This document shows positions 35,558 through 46,304 of a stretch of 64,000 nucleotides of DNA, in pieces. The notes under the pieces are model-generated. The model saw only the letters and a program-made list of their open reading frames with translations. It did no database searches and was not told where the DNA came from. A program made the position numbers and the translations under genes. The number at the start of each line of letters is the position of its first letter. Within the stretch, counting starts at the first letter, position 1. The stretch is from Microplitis mediator (taxonomy: Eukaryota > Arthropoda > Insecta > Hymenoptera > Braconidae), in NCBI RefSeq assembly GCF_029852145.1, contig NC_079978.1, positions 1,736,001 through 1,800,000 on the forward strand, given 5' to 3'.

Positions 35558-36778
35558 GGTTTACATTTAAATAATAATTATAATGATGTGCATTTATTTA
35601 CGAGACTAAAATAATTATTGTATTTTAATTTTTTTACTTTTTTATGTTTGTAGGATAATTATATGAGAAATTTTTAAATGAGAAAATAATTTGAGAGTTT
35701 TACAAGTAAAATTTATATGTACTTAATATATATACTTAATATGTATCAATTTTTTATACTGTCAATAAAGTATTAACGAAAAATTAATTTTCTGCCCTCC
35801 GGCCGGAAAGTGGCAACTTTCGGGCCGCTGCCCTAAACGAAGTTGCAACTTTCCGGCTTCGTCGAGCAGAAAAATAGTATACGCACCTTGGCCAGTAAAA
35901 AAGAAAGCCTCAGACCACATGTTTGTCAGCCTCGGCTTCGCCTCGGCCAACAATTACATGTGCTCTGAGACTTTTCTTGTTTTACTGGCCTAGGTATGTA
36001 ATATACTATTAATTGACTTATTAAATAAAAATAACTGTAAGAATTGATAAGTAAAAAAAAATCGAGATTCAAATTACGAAGTTTAGAAAATTTTTAACCA
36101 AAAGTTCTAATAAAATTATGATGCTGCAGGTAGCAATCATTCAAAAATTTATCTTTTAAGTAAAAAAATTAAATACTGACGGAATAAAACTAAATCTGAA
36201 AAAAATTTTGTATACATTTTTAAAAATTTATTCTATTGACAAGCGACTCGTTAATAAAAATACTAGAATTGACAGATGTCTGCTACTGTCAGCGTTTTGA
36301 AAATTTTTTGTGTTATGAACTCAGTGTATTCCGCTGCCCAATTTCAAAAAACAGTAACTGACAAAAATAAAAATTTTGAAATATTAATTGAATCATGTTC
36401 GCAAGACGTCACTGGAACTAAAAATACTAAGAAATCAATTTTCAAAAATTTGTCCTTTACTGTGTTTTGAAATTTAGCAGCCGTATTATCTCAGGTTCTT
36501 TTAGATTCAAAATATTATAATTAAATAAAATTAGGTATCAATAATCAGTACGTCATTAATTACGCCCAGGGAATATTTGGCGCCAATTGATTCATTTCGC
36601 ATGCGCAGTTGTCCTTAGTAACCGAATGAATATGACTGATACTTGTTTGTCAACAAAAGATTATCATTGTAATTTAAATAAATAAATAATGAAATAAAAT
36701 GTCCATTAATTGATACTGTGATAAAAGATAAATGACAATTAAAAATAATAAAATATTAAAAATAAATAATAAATAACA
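35558..36778. other. Intergenic between FMO and DYNLT2B-like gene
   Basis: Contains the FMO 3'UTR, the GC-rich double hairpin at 35792-36008, and AT-rich DNA. The open frame at 36276-36470 has no recognisable features. A GC-richer patch at 36570-36610 (GCATGCGCAGTTG) may be the promoter of the next gene. Confidence 0.4.
35792..36008. repeat. GC-rich double stem-loop element
   Basis: Two hairpins lie end to end. The first (about 35790-35876) pairs TTTTCTGCCCTCC... and GGAAAGTGGCAACTTTC with GAAGTTGCAACTTTCCGG and GAGCAGAAAA. The second (about 35877-36008) pairs AGTATACGCACCTTGGCCAG, TAAAAAAGAAA, CTCAGACCACATGT with ACATGTGCTCTGAG, TTTTACTGGCC, TATGTAATATACT around a GCCTCGGCTTCGCCTCGGC loop. 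G+C content is far above the surroundings. Confidence 0.75.
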
Positions 36779-38191
36779 ATGAGTAAAACCAGTGATAAAC
36801 AAAAAACAACTTTGACTCCTGACAGTGAGAGTTCATCAGATAAATTATTAAAAAATAAAAAAGACAGCAATAATGAAGTTTTAAATGACGATGATGAACG
36901 ATCGCAACCTTCGTATCAAATCAGTCCTCAACTTCTTGACAAGTCTGTATATTTATTAATTATTTGTAGTTTTATTTAAATAAACATAACCTAGGTGATG
37001 GTCTAATTGATTAAGAAAATTATAATTTTTGTAGGTTCAAACCGCAAGTAGTAAAAGAAATAATTCATGATGTATTACATGATCAATTATCAACAAAAGT
37101 TTACAGTGTCCAGGATGCTAATAAGTGGGGTAAAGAAATATCGGATATTATTAAAAATAAAGTTAAAGGTAATTTTTAAAAATGTTTTACGTTTAAGGTC
37201 AAAGACCTAGTACCCGATCAGGAAAATGATCCTGAAGTTAGCAGACAATTAAAAATTTTTGGATTTCTTATTTCAACAATTAAATTAAAAAAAAGGAAAA
37301 CTAAAAATATGCACACGTAGAAAATTAAAAAAACTATAAGTGCAATTTTTTTGAATATTTTTTTTTTTGTAATTTACCGTTTCTATAAAAGTCTAAAAAT
37401 TATCAGACGTCAGCTAATTTCAGTACCATATCAGGAAACGGTGTGCCGTCAACTGATCCCAACAATTTTATACCACGACAAGTGATCCCTACAAATTGAT
37501 CCCACCGACATCTGATCCCATCAACGATTGGTGGTCAATTGATTTTTATCAACAACTAATTTACATAATTTAACTTTTTATATTTACATCAGTGAGTTTT
37601 AATTACTCATGTCATAGTAATTAATTAATAATTAATTATTTTATAAATTTGTCAGTGGGACCAGTTGTCTATGGGATCAATTATCGTGTGATTATTTGTC
37701 GGGGATCAGTTGTCTGGGATCAGTTGTCATGGAACCTCAGGAAACTAGTATTCGATCACTGCATGTATTTGTGTATATATAGCAAAAAGTAAATTCAGGC
37801 ATATAAATCCAATGAGTGATCGGGTACTAGTTCCCTGATCGGGCATTAGATCTCTTACTTTTAATATTTTATTAAAATAAATTTTTGTTGAAAAATAAAA
37901 TTATCAACTGGATTTGACTTTCAGAATTAAAATTTAAAGAGTACAAATATGTTGTCAATGTTGTCTTGGGTGAACAAAGAGGAGCTGGTGTTAAAATAGG
38001 CACCAGGTGTCTGTGGGATGCCGAAGCTGATGATTATGCTCATGGAAATTTTATTAATGTGCGTAGAATTATTTTTTTTTTTATTAAATTTTATTCCCAG
38101 GCTTGAAAACTGATAAATATTATTTGGCTTTATTTTTTTTTAGGAATCATTGTTTTGTGTAGTTTGCGTATACGCCGTATTTCTTTACTAG
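36779..38191 (+). CDS. Dynlt2b: Tctex-type dynein light chain (DYNLT2B/TCTEX1D2-like)
   Basis: Light chain of the Tctex1 family, in this subgroup part of the dynein-2 motor for retrograde intraflagellar transport. Exons 36779-36942, 37035-37168, 37925-38058, 38144-38191 total 480 nt, 159 residues. The N-terminal 55 residues are Ser/Lys/Asp-rich and probably disordered. The Tctex fold follows: FKPQVVKEIIHDVLHDQL, then KYVVNVVLGEQRGAGVK, RCLWDAEADDYAHGNFI and the final strand ESLFCVVCVYAVF. VLGEQRGAG and NESLFCVV favour the DYNLT2B subgroup over DYNLT1/3. The exon 1 donor (AA before GTCTGT) is weak and I chose it because it alone keeps the FKP frame. Intron 2 holds a nest of at least three repeats. 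Confidence 0.82.
37195..37862. mobile_element. Nested repeats in DYNLT2B-like intron 2
   Basis: The outer element starts TAAGGTCAAAGACCTAGTACCCGATC style sequence and ends TGATCGGGCATTAGATCTCTTACTTT; it belongs to the GATC(G)GGTACTAG family also at 40739 and 57405. Inside are two others. At about 37229-37428 is a GTTAGCAGACAATT...ATTATCAGACGTCAGC element. At about 37436-37735 is a GATCCC-rich element with GTCAACTGATCCCAAC on one side and GGGATCAGTTGTC on the other. Confidence 0.65.
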
Positions 38192-39777
38192 CAAATTGCT
38201 TCATAATTTAATGTGTCAGTTATAGTTTTTAATTATTTATTTAATTTATACTTGTCAGTTAATGATCAACCAGCAATCGGCTAAATTCGTGTTAAATATA
38301 TTGTAAATTTAATTGATTATTAAATAATTTACTTATTAATAAATTTTAATTTTCATTGTAATTGAAGCTCATCGCAATAAATGTCATCACCCTGCCCAAA
38401 ACTTATTCATTTTTATAATTTTATAGTCATAAAATTTTTACATTGACATCCGTAATTAATAGAAACAAATATAAGTTATACATTCAAAATTATTACAGGG
38501 AGAATTCGGAAATACTCTAGCGCTAGCTCTCGATAAATGGAAACGCTAGACTAGAGCTAGAGCTACAGCATTTCTGAATGCACCTAGACTAAAAAATATA
38601 CTCGAAATTTTTTATTTTTATTAATTATTCTCATTACTTGGGCGGTAAATTTAAATATTTGAAGAATGAATTATTAGAAACTGGATAAAAATTAAAAATC
38701 AGTCAAAATAAAATGGCGGCATAATATGATAGAAAAATATTTAAAATATTAAAAAAAAAAAACACTTGAGTGTTTGAACAAACCTTGGCGGGAAATAATA
38801 TGCAGAAGGGTGTCCTAATACACTTGGAGATTTGAATTAAATTGCTCCAAGTGTATTGCAGCCAAAAAACGTCACTTAACTGCTATTTCCCACCAGACGA
38901 TGCCAGATGATTTTGCTCAGGAACTAGGAAGTTATCAGCATCAGCCATCAGCAACACTTTACACTACCACTGAACACTTAATACTTAACGACACTACAGA
39001 CGTTATGATACTGAAGTTAGCAGACAATTACCAATTTTTGAATTTTTTTTTCCACAATTTGATTGAAAAAAAAAATAAATAAATAAAAATATGCACATGT
39101 AGAAAATTTAAAAAACTAAAGGTGCAATTTTTTAAATACTTTTTTTTTATAATCTGTTATTTTAAAAAAAAATTCAAAAATTATCAGATGGCGGCGAACT
39201 TCAGTGTCATACAGACACTTTGCACAATTTAAATTTTACAAACACTACACAATTTAATTAAACAATAACTATGAGCAACAGATTTAATGGATAATTACAC
39301 GACGTAACTGCAATACTGTGTTTCAATTCAAACGCAAAGAAAGATCTGGACTACAACTGCCATTTTCGATGATACTAACTGCCGCTATCGAACCGCCAGT
39401 TGATACAAAGTAATCGATTTTGCGATTTATTCGATCGCCCGCAGTACCGCCAACTTGGCGTGAAATTTCAAAATTGAAATTTAATCATTTTATTAAAATT
39501 ATTCGTGTAAATAATTATGTTAATTAGGGTGCATTTGGAAATGATCTAGCTCTAGCTTAAAAAAAAACAAAATGAACATTTAGCGCGAAATTTAAATGTT
39601 TATAAAAATTTAAAAAATTGAGACATTGAACTATTGGCGCATAAAAAATTATGAACTGTTAAAAGTTCTCATTCAATTGTAATCAAAACTAAACAAGTGA
39701 ATGTCAGTTTCAGTTTGTGAATTTATTTCAATGAAGAATTAATTAAATGTCAGTTAAATACATTTCTAAGTAAAAAA
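38192..39777. other. Intergenic between DYNLT2B-like gene and membrane protein gene
   Basis: AT-rich. A small imperfect hairpin (AGAATTCGGAAATACTCTAGC ... GCTACAGCATTTCTGAATGC) lies at about 38510-38582. A second (TGTCCTAATACACTTGGAG ... CTCCAAGTGTATTG) is at about 38809-38860. A MITE is at 39005-39220. The open frame at 38900-39082 runs into that MITE and is not a gene. Confidence 0.45.
39005..39220. mobile_element. MITE, GTTAGCAGACAATT subfamily
   Basis: GATACTGAAGTTAGCAGACA at the left and TTATCAGATGGCGGCGAACTTCAGTGTC at the right. The middle has TATGCACATGTAGAAAATTT and GGTGCAATTTTTT, shared with the copy at 37229 in the DYNLT2B-like intron. Confidence 0.65.
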
Positions 39778-41186
39778 ATGTCTGATGCCGAATCAAGTAA
39801 ATCTAATGATCGATCAAACTCAGTACCTCTTAATCTAGAAGTATTTGCCACAAATCAGGAACTAATTGAAAGAGTAACCCAAGAAATTCACTCACCATGG
39901 AAATGGATCCCTATAATCATGTATTTGACATCTGCGATGCTAGGATATGCCGCATCTATTTTATTTTATTTATTTTGGGTAACTTTAATAAAATAGTCAC
40001 TAATAATTTAAATATTCTATTCTTTATTTATCTTGTATAACTCAGGAACATGTTTTTGGAGGCAACTGTCCACTATGGGCTTCAGTAGAGCCTCCGGTGC
40101 ACGTAAGAAGTATGAGAAGCATGGACGGTTCATTAGTAAATGGCAACAATAATAATAATGGAGATTTTAATGATGATTGGAGGTCTAAAGTAATAATAAC
40201 ATTTCTGCACAAGGGACATTGTCAATATTTTCATTTTATTTGTTTATGCTCATGCTCATTTGGTATTATTTGGTGCATGTTATTTGCTAAATGCGCTTCA
40301 GGAATGTAAGCCCGTCTAATTATTCCTCAATTTTTCAAATAATTTATTTATTTACCAATTGTTTATCCAAAGATTTGGAGCTCAATGGCTGATACTACCG
40401 CCAGTTTTAATATTTCAAATTATTTTTACAATCGTAATTTATCTGTCTGTTTATGATTATTATCATGGATATGACAGTATGACTGCAGGTTTAAAAATAG
40501 TTGCCGCTAAATATATGAATCTCACTGAATTAGTTAAATTTACCAAGTAAAAAAAATTTATTATTTAATTTATTATTTATCAGGATTCAATTTAAAAAAA
40601 AAATAAAATACTTTCAGTGATTGTGAATTAGTAAGTTATTACTTAGAAATACATAAATTTTACTCTCATAATTTATGTGATACTCAAGGAAATTTAGAGG
40701 TAATTACAAAAAACATTAATTATTATTTTATTCTGTTAAGGTGAGACCCAGTACCCGATAAGGGAACTAGTACCCGCTCACTCATATACTTGCATATCTA
40801 TATTTACTGAATTTTAGTAAATATATCTATACAAATACATGGAGTGACCGAGTACTAGTTTCCTGATTGAGTACTAGGTCTCTTACCTTAATTTATAATT
40901 TTGTAGACTTGTTTTTTTAAGACGAAATAACTTTTTATTTTAGTTTACGATAACGTTGATGGCTTGGAGCTGGGTAGCGGGCTTGTCTTTCTTGATACTC
41001 CGTGTCATTGTCGTAAATGACTTCAGGCTGCTAAGAACAGTAGTTTACAAAATCCATAAGAGTGAAATTTCACTGAATGAAAATGAAACTCTTGAGGAAA
41101 TTAATTTTATACGATCTGATGCACGAGCGAGAAGAAAGAATCGTAAGAAGTCTAAGAAACTGACATTTTTGTTTGCTCAAACATAA
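39778..41186 (+). CDS. Uncharacterised four-pass membrane protein
   Basis: I do not recognise this gene. Five exons (39778-39978, 40046-40305, 40373-40546, 40618-40699, 40944-41186) sum to 960 nt and 319 residues in frame, with good GT-AG sites, so I take it as real. A Ser/Asp-rich N-terminus is followed by a probable first membrane helix (WIPIIMYLTSAMLGYAASIL). A loop with an Asn run and a Cys pair follows, then a Cys-rich helix (FHFICLCSCSFGIIWCMLFA), a third (LILPPVLIFQIIFTIVIYLS) and a fourth (MAWSWVAGLSFLILRVIVV). The tail is basic (RARRKNRKKSKK). The loop between helices 3 and 4 has two Cys and an NLT sequon and may be outside the cell. Start chosen at the first ATG with an in-frame upstream stop nearby. 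Confidence 0.7.
40739..40902. mobile_element. MITE, AGTACCCGAT family, in membrane protein intron 4
   Basis: AGGTGAGACCCAGTACCCGA, then GGGAACTAGTACCCGCTCA at the left. The right end has GAGTGACCGAGTACTAGTTT, then CTGATTGAGTACTAGGTCTC, an inverted arrangement. Two 19-20-bp subterminal units are present per end. It is about 160 bp. Confidence 0.65.
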
Positions 41187-41246
41187 ATAATAAAATAATA
41201 ATAATAATTATAAACAAAATTATTAAAGATTTTAATTTATTATCAA

Positions 41247-42678
41247 TTATGAATCATCACTTTCTTGTAAATTTTTAATCCTAGATCTAAGTCTCGCGTA
41301 TTCGATCCCCCGATCCGATATTTCTTTAACCAACTCCGGATTCATGGAGAAAAGATTCCGCTGCAATAATAAAATTTTTTTTCTTTTCGCTTCTTTTTCT
41401 CGTCTTAGTTTATTAAATTCATCTTGTAATTTATTTTTACTACATTCTAACTCTTTGCACTCTTTTTTAAATTTTTCCAAGTCATCATCTAGGCTACTGG
41501 ATTGTTCTTTGACTTGCGATAACATCTAACAGTTTTTTAAATCAATTATTTTCATTAAAAACAAAAACAAATATTACACAACTTACGTTAATTGTTGACA
41601 CACATTTATCATGATGTTTATCTATTTTTCTCTCTCGTTTATGTAAAATTTCCACATTTGAATTTTTAATCATCGATAAATTTTCATACTCCGTCACAGT
41701 GTAACCTTCGCCCAGAATATTTATTCTACAAAGCTGATCATTTATTTTTTTATAAGTAATTTTCAGTTTGAATAAAACAATCCGCGTTTCTTTTAAATTT
41801 TCCATACGGCTCTGAATTTTATTCAACAGCCTGCCGATTTTTTTGTTAACGCACGACAATTTATTTTCTTTGGTCTTCAAACACTCGCCGATTTCAAAAA
41901 AGCGGGCGCGGAATTCTTGAAATGATTTATCAAATTCTATTTCCCGCGCATTATACAAATTTTTAAAATCTTCAGTGACGTCAATTAGAGTTCTATTGCT
42001 GCTCTCTAAAGAAATTTTGACAACTTCGAATTCATTTAAAACAGCTTCGTACCTACAGTAAGACTAATTATGTAATTAAAGGATATTTATTTTTTAATTA
42101 TTTTACCTATGGTCGGAATGAATCGTTGAAAATATTATTGACTTTTCAAAATAATTAACAAACTTATTTTTTTTCAAAAAATCACGAGACTTTTTATGAA
42201 GAAAACTATTCTTCCATCTTAAATACTTGCGTTCTTCCCACAATTTTTTTACTTGACCTATTAAATTTAATCTCTCTTCGCTGACTAATGACTCGTGTCT
42301 CTGCTTCTTATCTTCCTCAACTTTTCCATCTTCCGACTTAAAACTATCAGATTTTTTTTCAAAATCGTCATCAGTAATTTCTTTACCTGCCAAAGAATCA
42401 AAATCATTTTCATTTATTTTTTCATCTCCACCTTCAACTTCTGAACCACTAGATTTTTTTTCTAAATTATTTTCATTTTGACTTTTCAAAAATTCAAAAT
42501 CACTTTTAATTTCTTCTTCGTCGTCATCGATATAAAAATTTGAATCAAATAAATTATTATCAGACGCAACCAAACTTCCAATTTCTTCGTCGCTATGTTC
42601 AAAATTAAAATCTAAGTCTTCTAATGAACTGTCAGATTTAACTGACACATACGATCGAAAAGTAGACATTGCTCTCAA
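41247..42678 (-). CDS. CCDC96/CCDC113-type axonemal coiled-coil protein
   Basis: Exons 42678-42107, 42052-41587 and 41525-41247 give 1317 nt, 438 residues (435 if the second ATG, MSTFRS, is used). The first 125 residues are very acidic and low-complexity (IDDDEEEIKSDFEF, EITDDDFEKK). The rest is coiled coil with the layout of the DUF4201 family: an early YEAVLNEFEVVKISLE block, LGEGYTVTEYENLSMIKNSN in the centre, and LQDEFNKLRREKEAKRKK with NPELVKEISDRGIEYARL at the end. CCDC96 (CFAP184) has such an acidic N-terminus, and pairs with CCDC113 between radial spoke 3 and the nexin-dynein complex of motile cilia. The acidic start favours CCDC96 over CCDC113. In an insect it would act in sperm tails or chordotonal cilia. 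Confidence 0.72.
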
Positions 42679-43093
42679 TTAATTAATTAATTATCAAATA
42701 AATAATTTTAAAAAGTAACCCCTTGTAAAATTCAAACGCAATCCATAAAATAATTGAAACAAAATAATCTGAAGTTGCTCAGCGTACAGCAAAATAAAAA
42801 TAAATAACAACTGTTCAGATTTTACAAAAATTTTTTTTTAATTTTCCCTGTAATCGTAATTTAAAAAATTTTTATTTTTTCTATTTACTAATTAAATAAT
42901 TAAAATTATCAATTAGCGAACAAAAAAAATTAAAAATTATTTTAAAATTTATTACAGAATATTTTATTAATTTCCTTATCTAATTAATTAATTATCTATA
43001 AATTAAAATAAATCTTTTTCTTCAGTAATTATGACGAAAAAATTTTTAAATTCTTTGATTTATCAAAAATAATCTTTTACATTTAAACCAAAA
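42679..43093. other. Short AT-rich spacer
   Basis: About 415 bp holding the presumed promoter of the coiled-coil gene and the 3' end of the dioxygenase gene. I see no further feature. Confidence 0.4.
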
Positions 43094-44248
43094 TTAGTGA
43101 GAAAATCTAGTAGCCATGTTGGCTTTACGATATATATTTCTACCTCGCAAAACAAGTTCCTGACACGGAGATTTATGAGTGTCTTCAGTAGGTTCATCAT
43201 CAGCGGCACGCAATTGCATTAAAAACATACGTCTAGGTCTGTCAGAAAGGTTCAGATACGATCCATGAAGAGTCAAATAAGTAAAAACAATAATTTCTCC
43301 TTTTTTCGCACTAACTGGCGTGGCCTTGGACAGAGGAAAGCGCTCGGGATCAACGTAGTGATAGGCTTCATTTTTTTCATCAATTACTTTGTGCGGTGGC
43401 AGTGGTCCCAGCTTATGGCTGCCAGGATAAATGGCCAGTCCGCCGTTTTCCGGAGTGGTATCGTCAAGATGAATGAAGATCGCCAGCATCGTGTGTTTCT
43501 TGTGCGGGAAATACGGGTAGTCTTGATGCATCAAATAAGGCGCTCCCTTTTCCGGTGGTTTGATATGAGCTTTGGTATGATGCAGAACAATGTCCTTAGT
43601 TTCCATGATGTCTTCCATTGCGTCCAGTAAATTAGAATTCATTATCACTCGTGTAAAGACTGCGCTGTGCATTTGAAGATTATGAATAGACTTTACCTAA
43701 AATATTTATTAATAAAAAGTTATTTTTAATAGACTGTAAAAAATTGGGAGTGAATTCGGAGTGACTACGGATTTTATTTAAATTCGAATTCACTCCGTCA
43801 CTGGGAGTTCCGGAGTTTTAGAAAAAAATCTCTCCGCATATGGAGTTTATTTTTCCAGCGAAGTAATTTCGGAGTGATCTGGATTTTATTCAAATCCGCG
43901 TTCACACCGAACCAGACTTTTGATAATAAAATAAAATCCCCTTTGGAGTAAATTTCAATCCGAGAGGATCAAATAAATAAACACTCATCCGCATTCACTC
44001 CATAATTTTTTTAGTGTACGGATACTTACTGTGACATTTCTATTGCCAGATAAATTTTTCATGTCATTTCCAGCCCAAGCTGATTCCAAACCTTCCATAT
44101 CTTCGCGTCTCTTACGTTCGAATAGTTCATCGTACTCAGAAGAAAATTCTTCGATTTCTTTTTCCGTAAATACATTCGTAAGTTTAACGAATCCATTGTC
44201 TTGCCAGCACTTCTTCTGCTCCGGAGTTACAAACTTTAGTTTACTCAT
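43094..44248 (-). CDS. Phytanoyl-CoA dioxygenase family (PhyH-like) enzyme
   Basis: Fe(II)/2-oxoglutarate-dependent dioxygenase. Two exons, 44248-44030 and 43696-43094, sum to 822 nt and 273 residues. The N-terminus MSKLKFVTPEQKKCWQDNGF is a typical PhyH start, with FVKLTNVFTEKEIEEF after it. The iron-binding HxD is in LMHQDYPYFP, the distal His in FTYLTLHGSYLNLS, and a following Arg-rich stretch (DRPRRMFLMQ) supplies the 2-oxoglutarate-binding Arg. PENGGLAIYPGSHKLG is the family's conserved loop. There is no obvious peroxisomal PTS2 leader and the C-terminus (TRFSH) is not a classic PTS1, so it resembles the PHYHD1-like group more than peroxisomal phytanoyl-CoA hydroxylase. Substrate unknown. 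Its only intron contains MITE sequence. Confidence 0.9.
43734..44017. mobile_element. MITE, CACTGTAAAAAAT family, in PhyH-like intron
   Basis: GACTGTAAAAAATTGGGAGTG at the left and CTCCATAATTTTTTTAGTGTA at the right bound about 284 bp with several GGAGTGAATTCGG / TTCACTCC blocks. It is longer than the 200-bp copies and may be an internally duplicated or compound copy. It fills nearly all of the intron. Confidence 0.65.
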
Positions 44249-44802
44249 TTTTAATTATCAAGCATTAATCGCACTGACAAAATTGTTTATTACAAATTCA
44301 CTGCAAGTTGAGTTACTGATCAGAGCTGAGATGATCAAGCTCTTTATTATTAAATCTCCCACTTGTAAATATATGTTTTTTTATATAAAATATAAGTTAG
44401 TGGAAAAGTTGGATGTTACGATAATCAAACGTAAGTTGGATACTAAAAAAATCGTTTATTTTTATCAATATTGACATTCGACCCTCAATATTTAATTTAT
44501 TACAATCAAATATGTATTTAAAAAAAAATCAAGATAAAAACTTTTGCCGCAAGTCTATTACATATAAATTATATAATATGTTGGTATCGATCGTTTTTTA
44601 ATTTGATATTTCATAATTTTATCGTAAATACTTTTAAAAATATACTTAAATATTTTCTTCATTAATCTTAAATTATTATTAATTAGTGATCTTAATACTA
44701 AATTGAGTGTATAATAAAAATATTAAAATATCAAACAGTCTTTTTAAAATAATAAAATTTAAAAATTGTGTCTAATTTTATTTATATATAAATAGATAAT
44801 TG
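44249..44802. other. AT-rich spacer
   Basis: About 550 bp between the PhyH-like start and the stop of the next gene. Nothing beyond AT-rich 3'UTR and promoter DNA is visible. Confidence 0.4.
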
Positions 44803-46304
44803 TTATCGTAAAAATTTAAATCCTTTAACAAATTCTTTCGACTGGTACCAAAGATAAGAAGCTTCTGCTTCTATGCAACCTCTCCTATCAATTTTTTCAT
44901 CTACGTCATCAGAATCTACATTATTCTCCAGCTGATCGTGATAAATCCTCACTAAATTAGGACACTTGCAGTCCAGTATAAAGTCATCATCGTGGTACAG
45001 TTTTATAGTGAAACACGATCCCGAATGTGCTGGTAAATTGTACTGGGGTTTTGGTAAAAAATAATCAGACTTATTATTAGTATCACTTTTTTGTATCAAT
45101 ACGAATGTGTTTGTCAGACCAAGGGGAACTGTCATTGCTTCTTGGAACTCTGGACACTCAACTAGAGATCTGGAAAAAATTTATCATATAATTAATAAAC
45201 CTGATAAATTTTCAGCAACTGGAACTCCTAGTGGACTAGATCCACTAAGAAACCAATTGAATAAATAATTAATTTTTCATGATACCCGCATCGAATCGCG
45301 TAAATTATGAATGTCCAGTCAGCGGGCAGAAACAAACTTGTTTCGTCTCTTGAGAACAAACAAATGTTTCTGTCCGCTGACTGAAGACTTTCATAATTCA
45401 AACTCTAATACTTGTAATTTGTTTATGAGTAATTTCAGGCCATTAATTTTATTTACGTAAATGACAGCTCTGACTTTGCCATCAAGTTTTATAAAAATTA
45501 GTATGAATAATAAATAGAATTTATAGTTTCTGCTTAATTATAAATTACAAATGACAATTTACGCTTACGCTGTTACCCTGATAACCAGAGTTTCTAATCA
45601 GAAAGTTGGTGTACATGAGTTGCGACCAACTTGACGACGAGTTTATCAGAAAGTTGCCATCAACTTATGGAAGTGCAAACTTGGCTATCAGGGTGATCTT
45701 AAATTAATTTATTTCTGACTGACAGCTGAAACTTCGTTCGAATGCTGGTAATCATGAAAAATATTGTGTGTAACTCAGGATGAAACACGATTTCAGACTA
45801 CGAGTGATGTCAGGAGGCTTCACCCTGGTCTGAAATCATTTTGTTTGATCCCTTGTCACATAATTTACTGTAAAATGATAATTACTTCATAAGAGTAAGA
45901 AGAGGTTTCCTGAAAGAATGCTGATGCTCGGCGTGTTTTTTGCTGCTTAAAATAACACGGGGTAATTCAAGTTTCAAAGAAAACTTTGGCGATACTGTGG
46001 TAGCACCAATTATCACAACAACTTCCTTAATATCACAACCAGATAAATGCAACTGTGATGACAGTTGAAATGTCATGTTGTCTAGAGTATTAAATAATGT
46101 CTTGTTGTTATTAAAACTTTTGTCTGTTGGTTTTATTCTCCCTTGAAGTTGCATCAGAGTGTCAAATGAGAATGGTATCTGTTGTTTTTGAAACAATACA
46201 TACTTTATAAGTTCAATAATTATTTTAGAACATGATTCACTTGTCAGTGGCTCTTCCAGTTTGACAGCAATCGTAGCCTCTTTTTGTTTATTTCTCGATA
46301 CCAT
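44803..46304 (-). CDS. Probable MAD2L1-binding protein (p31comet)
   Basis: Two exons, 46304-45886 and 45169-44803, sum to 786 nt and 261 residues. This is close to the 274 of human p31comet, an adaptor with a HORMA-like fold that delivers closed MAD2 to TRIP13 and silences the spindle checkpoint. Supporting features are a helical N-terminus (SESCSKIIIELIKYVLFQKQ), then IKEVVVIIGATTVSPKFSLK, then a C-terminal half with SLVECPEFQEAMTVPLG and the final WYQSKEFVKGFKFL, resembling the WFQ...VKGF ending of the family. The assignment rests on remembered family patterns. The sequence is quite divergent, and a generic HORMA-fold protein is the main alternative. The intron holds two small inverted repeats. 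Confidence 0.6.
45303..45396. repeat. Small hairpin element in p31comet-like intron
   Basis: TGAATGTCCAGTCAGCGGGC, AGAAACA, TTGTTT on the left pair with AAACAAATGTTTCTGTCC and GCTGACTGAAGACTTTCAT on the right. It is about 90 bp. Confidence 0.5.

Noticed and set aside
35762..35953. Minus-strand open frame (MLAEAKPRLTNMWSEAFFF)
   Set aside because: Lies inside the GC-rich twin hairpin; its openness reflects base composition, not coding.
36276..36470. 64-residue open frame before the DYNLT2B-like gene
   Set aside because: No recognisable motif and no splice partner in frame; too short to separate from chance in AT-rich DNA.
43265..44474. Plus-strand open frames of 121 and 147 residues
   Set aside because: They are antisense shadows of the phytanoyl-CoA dioxygenase exons, which have clear family motifs on the minus strand.
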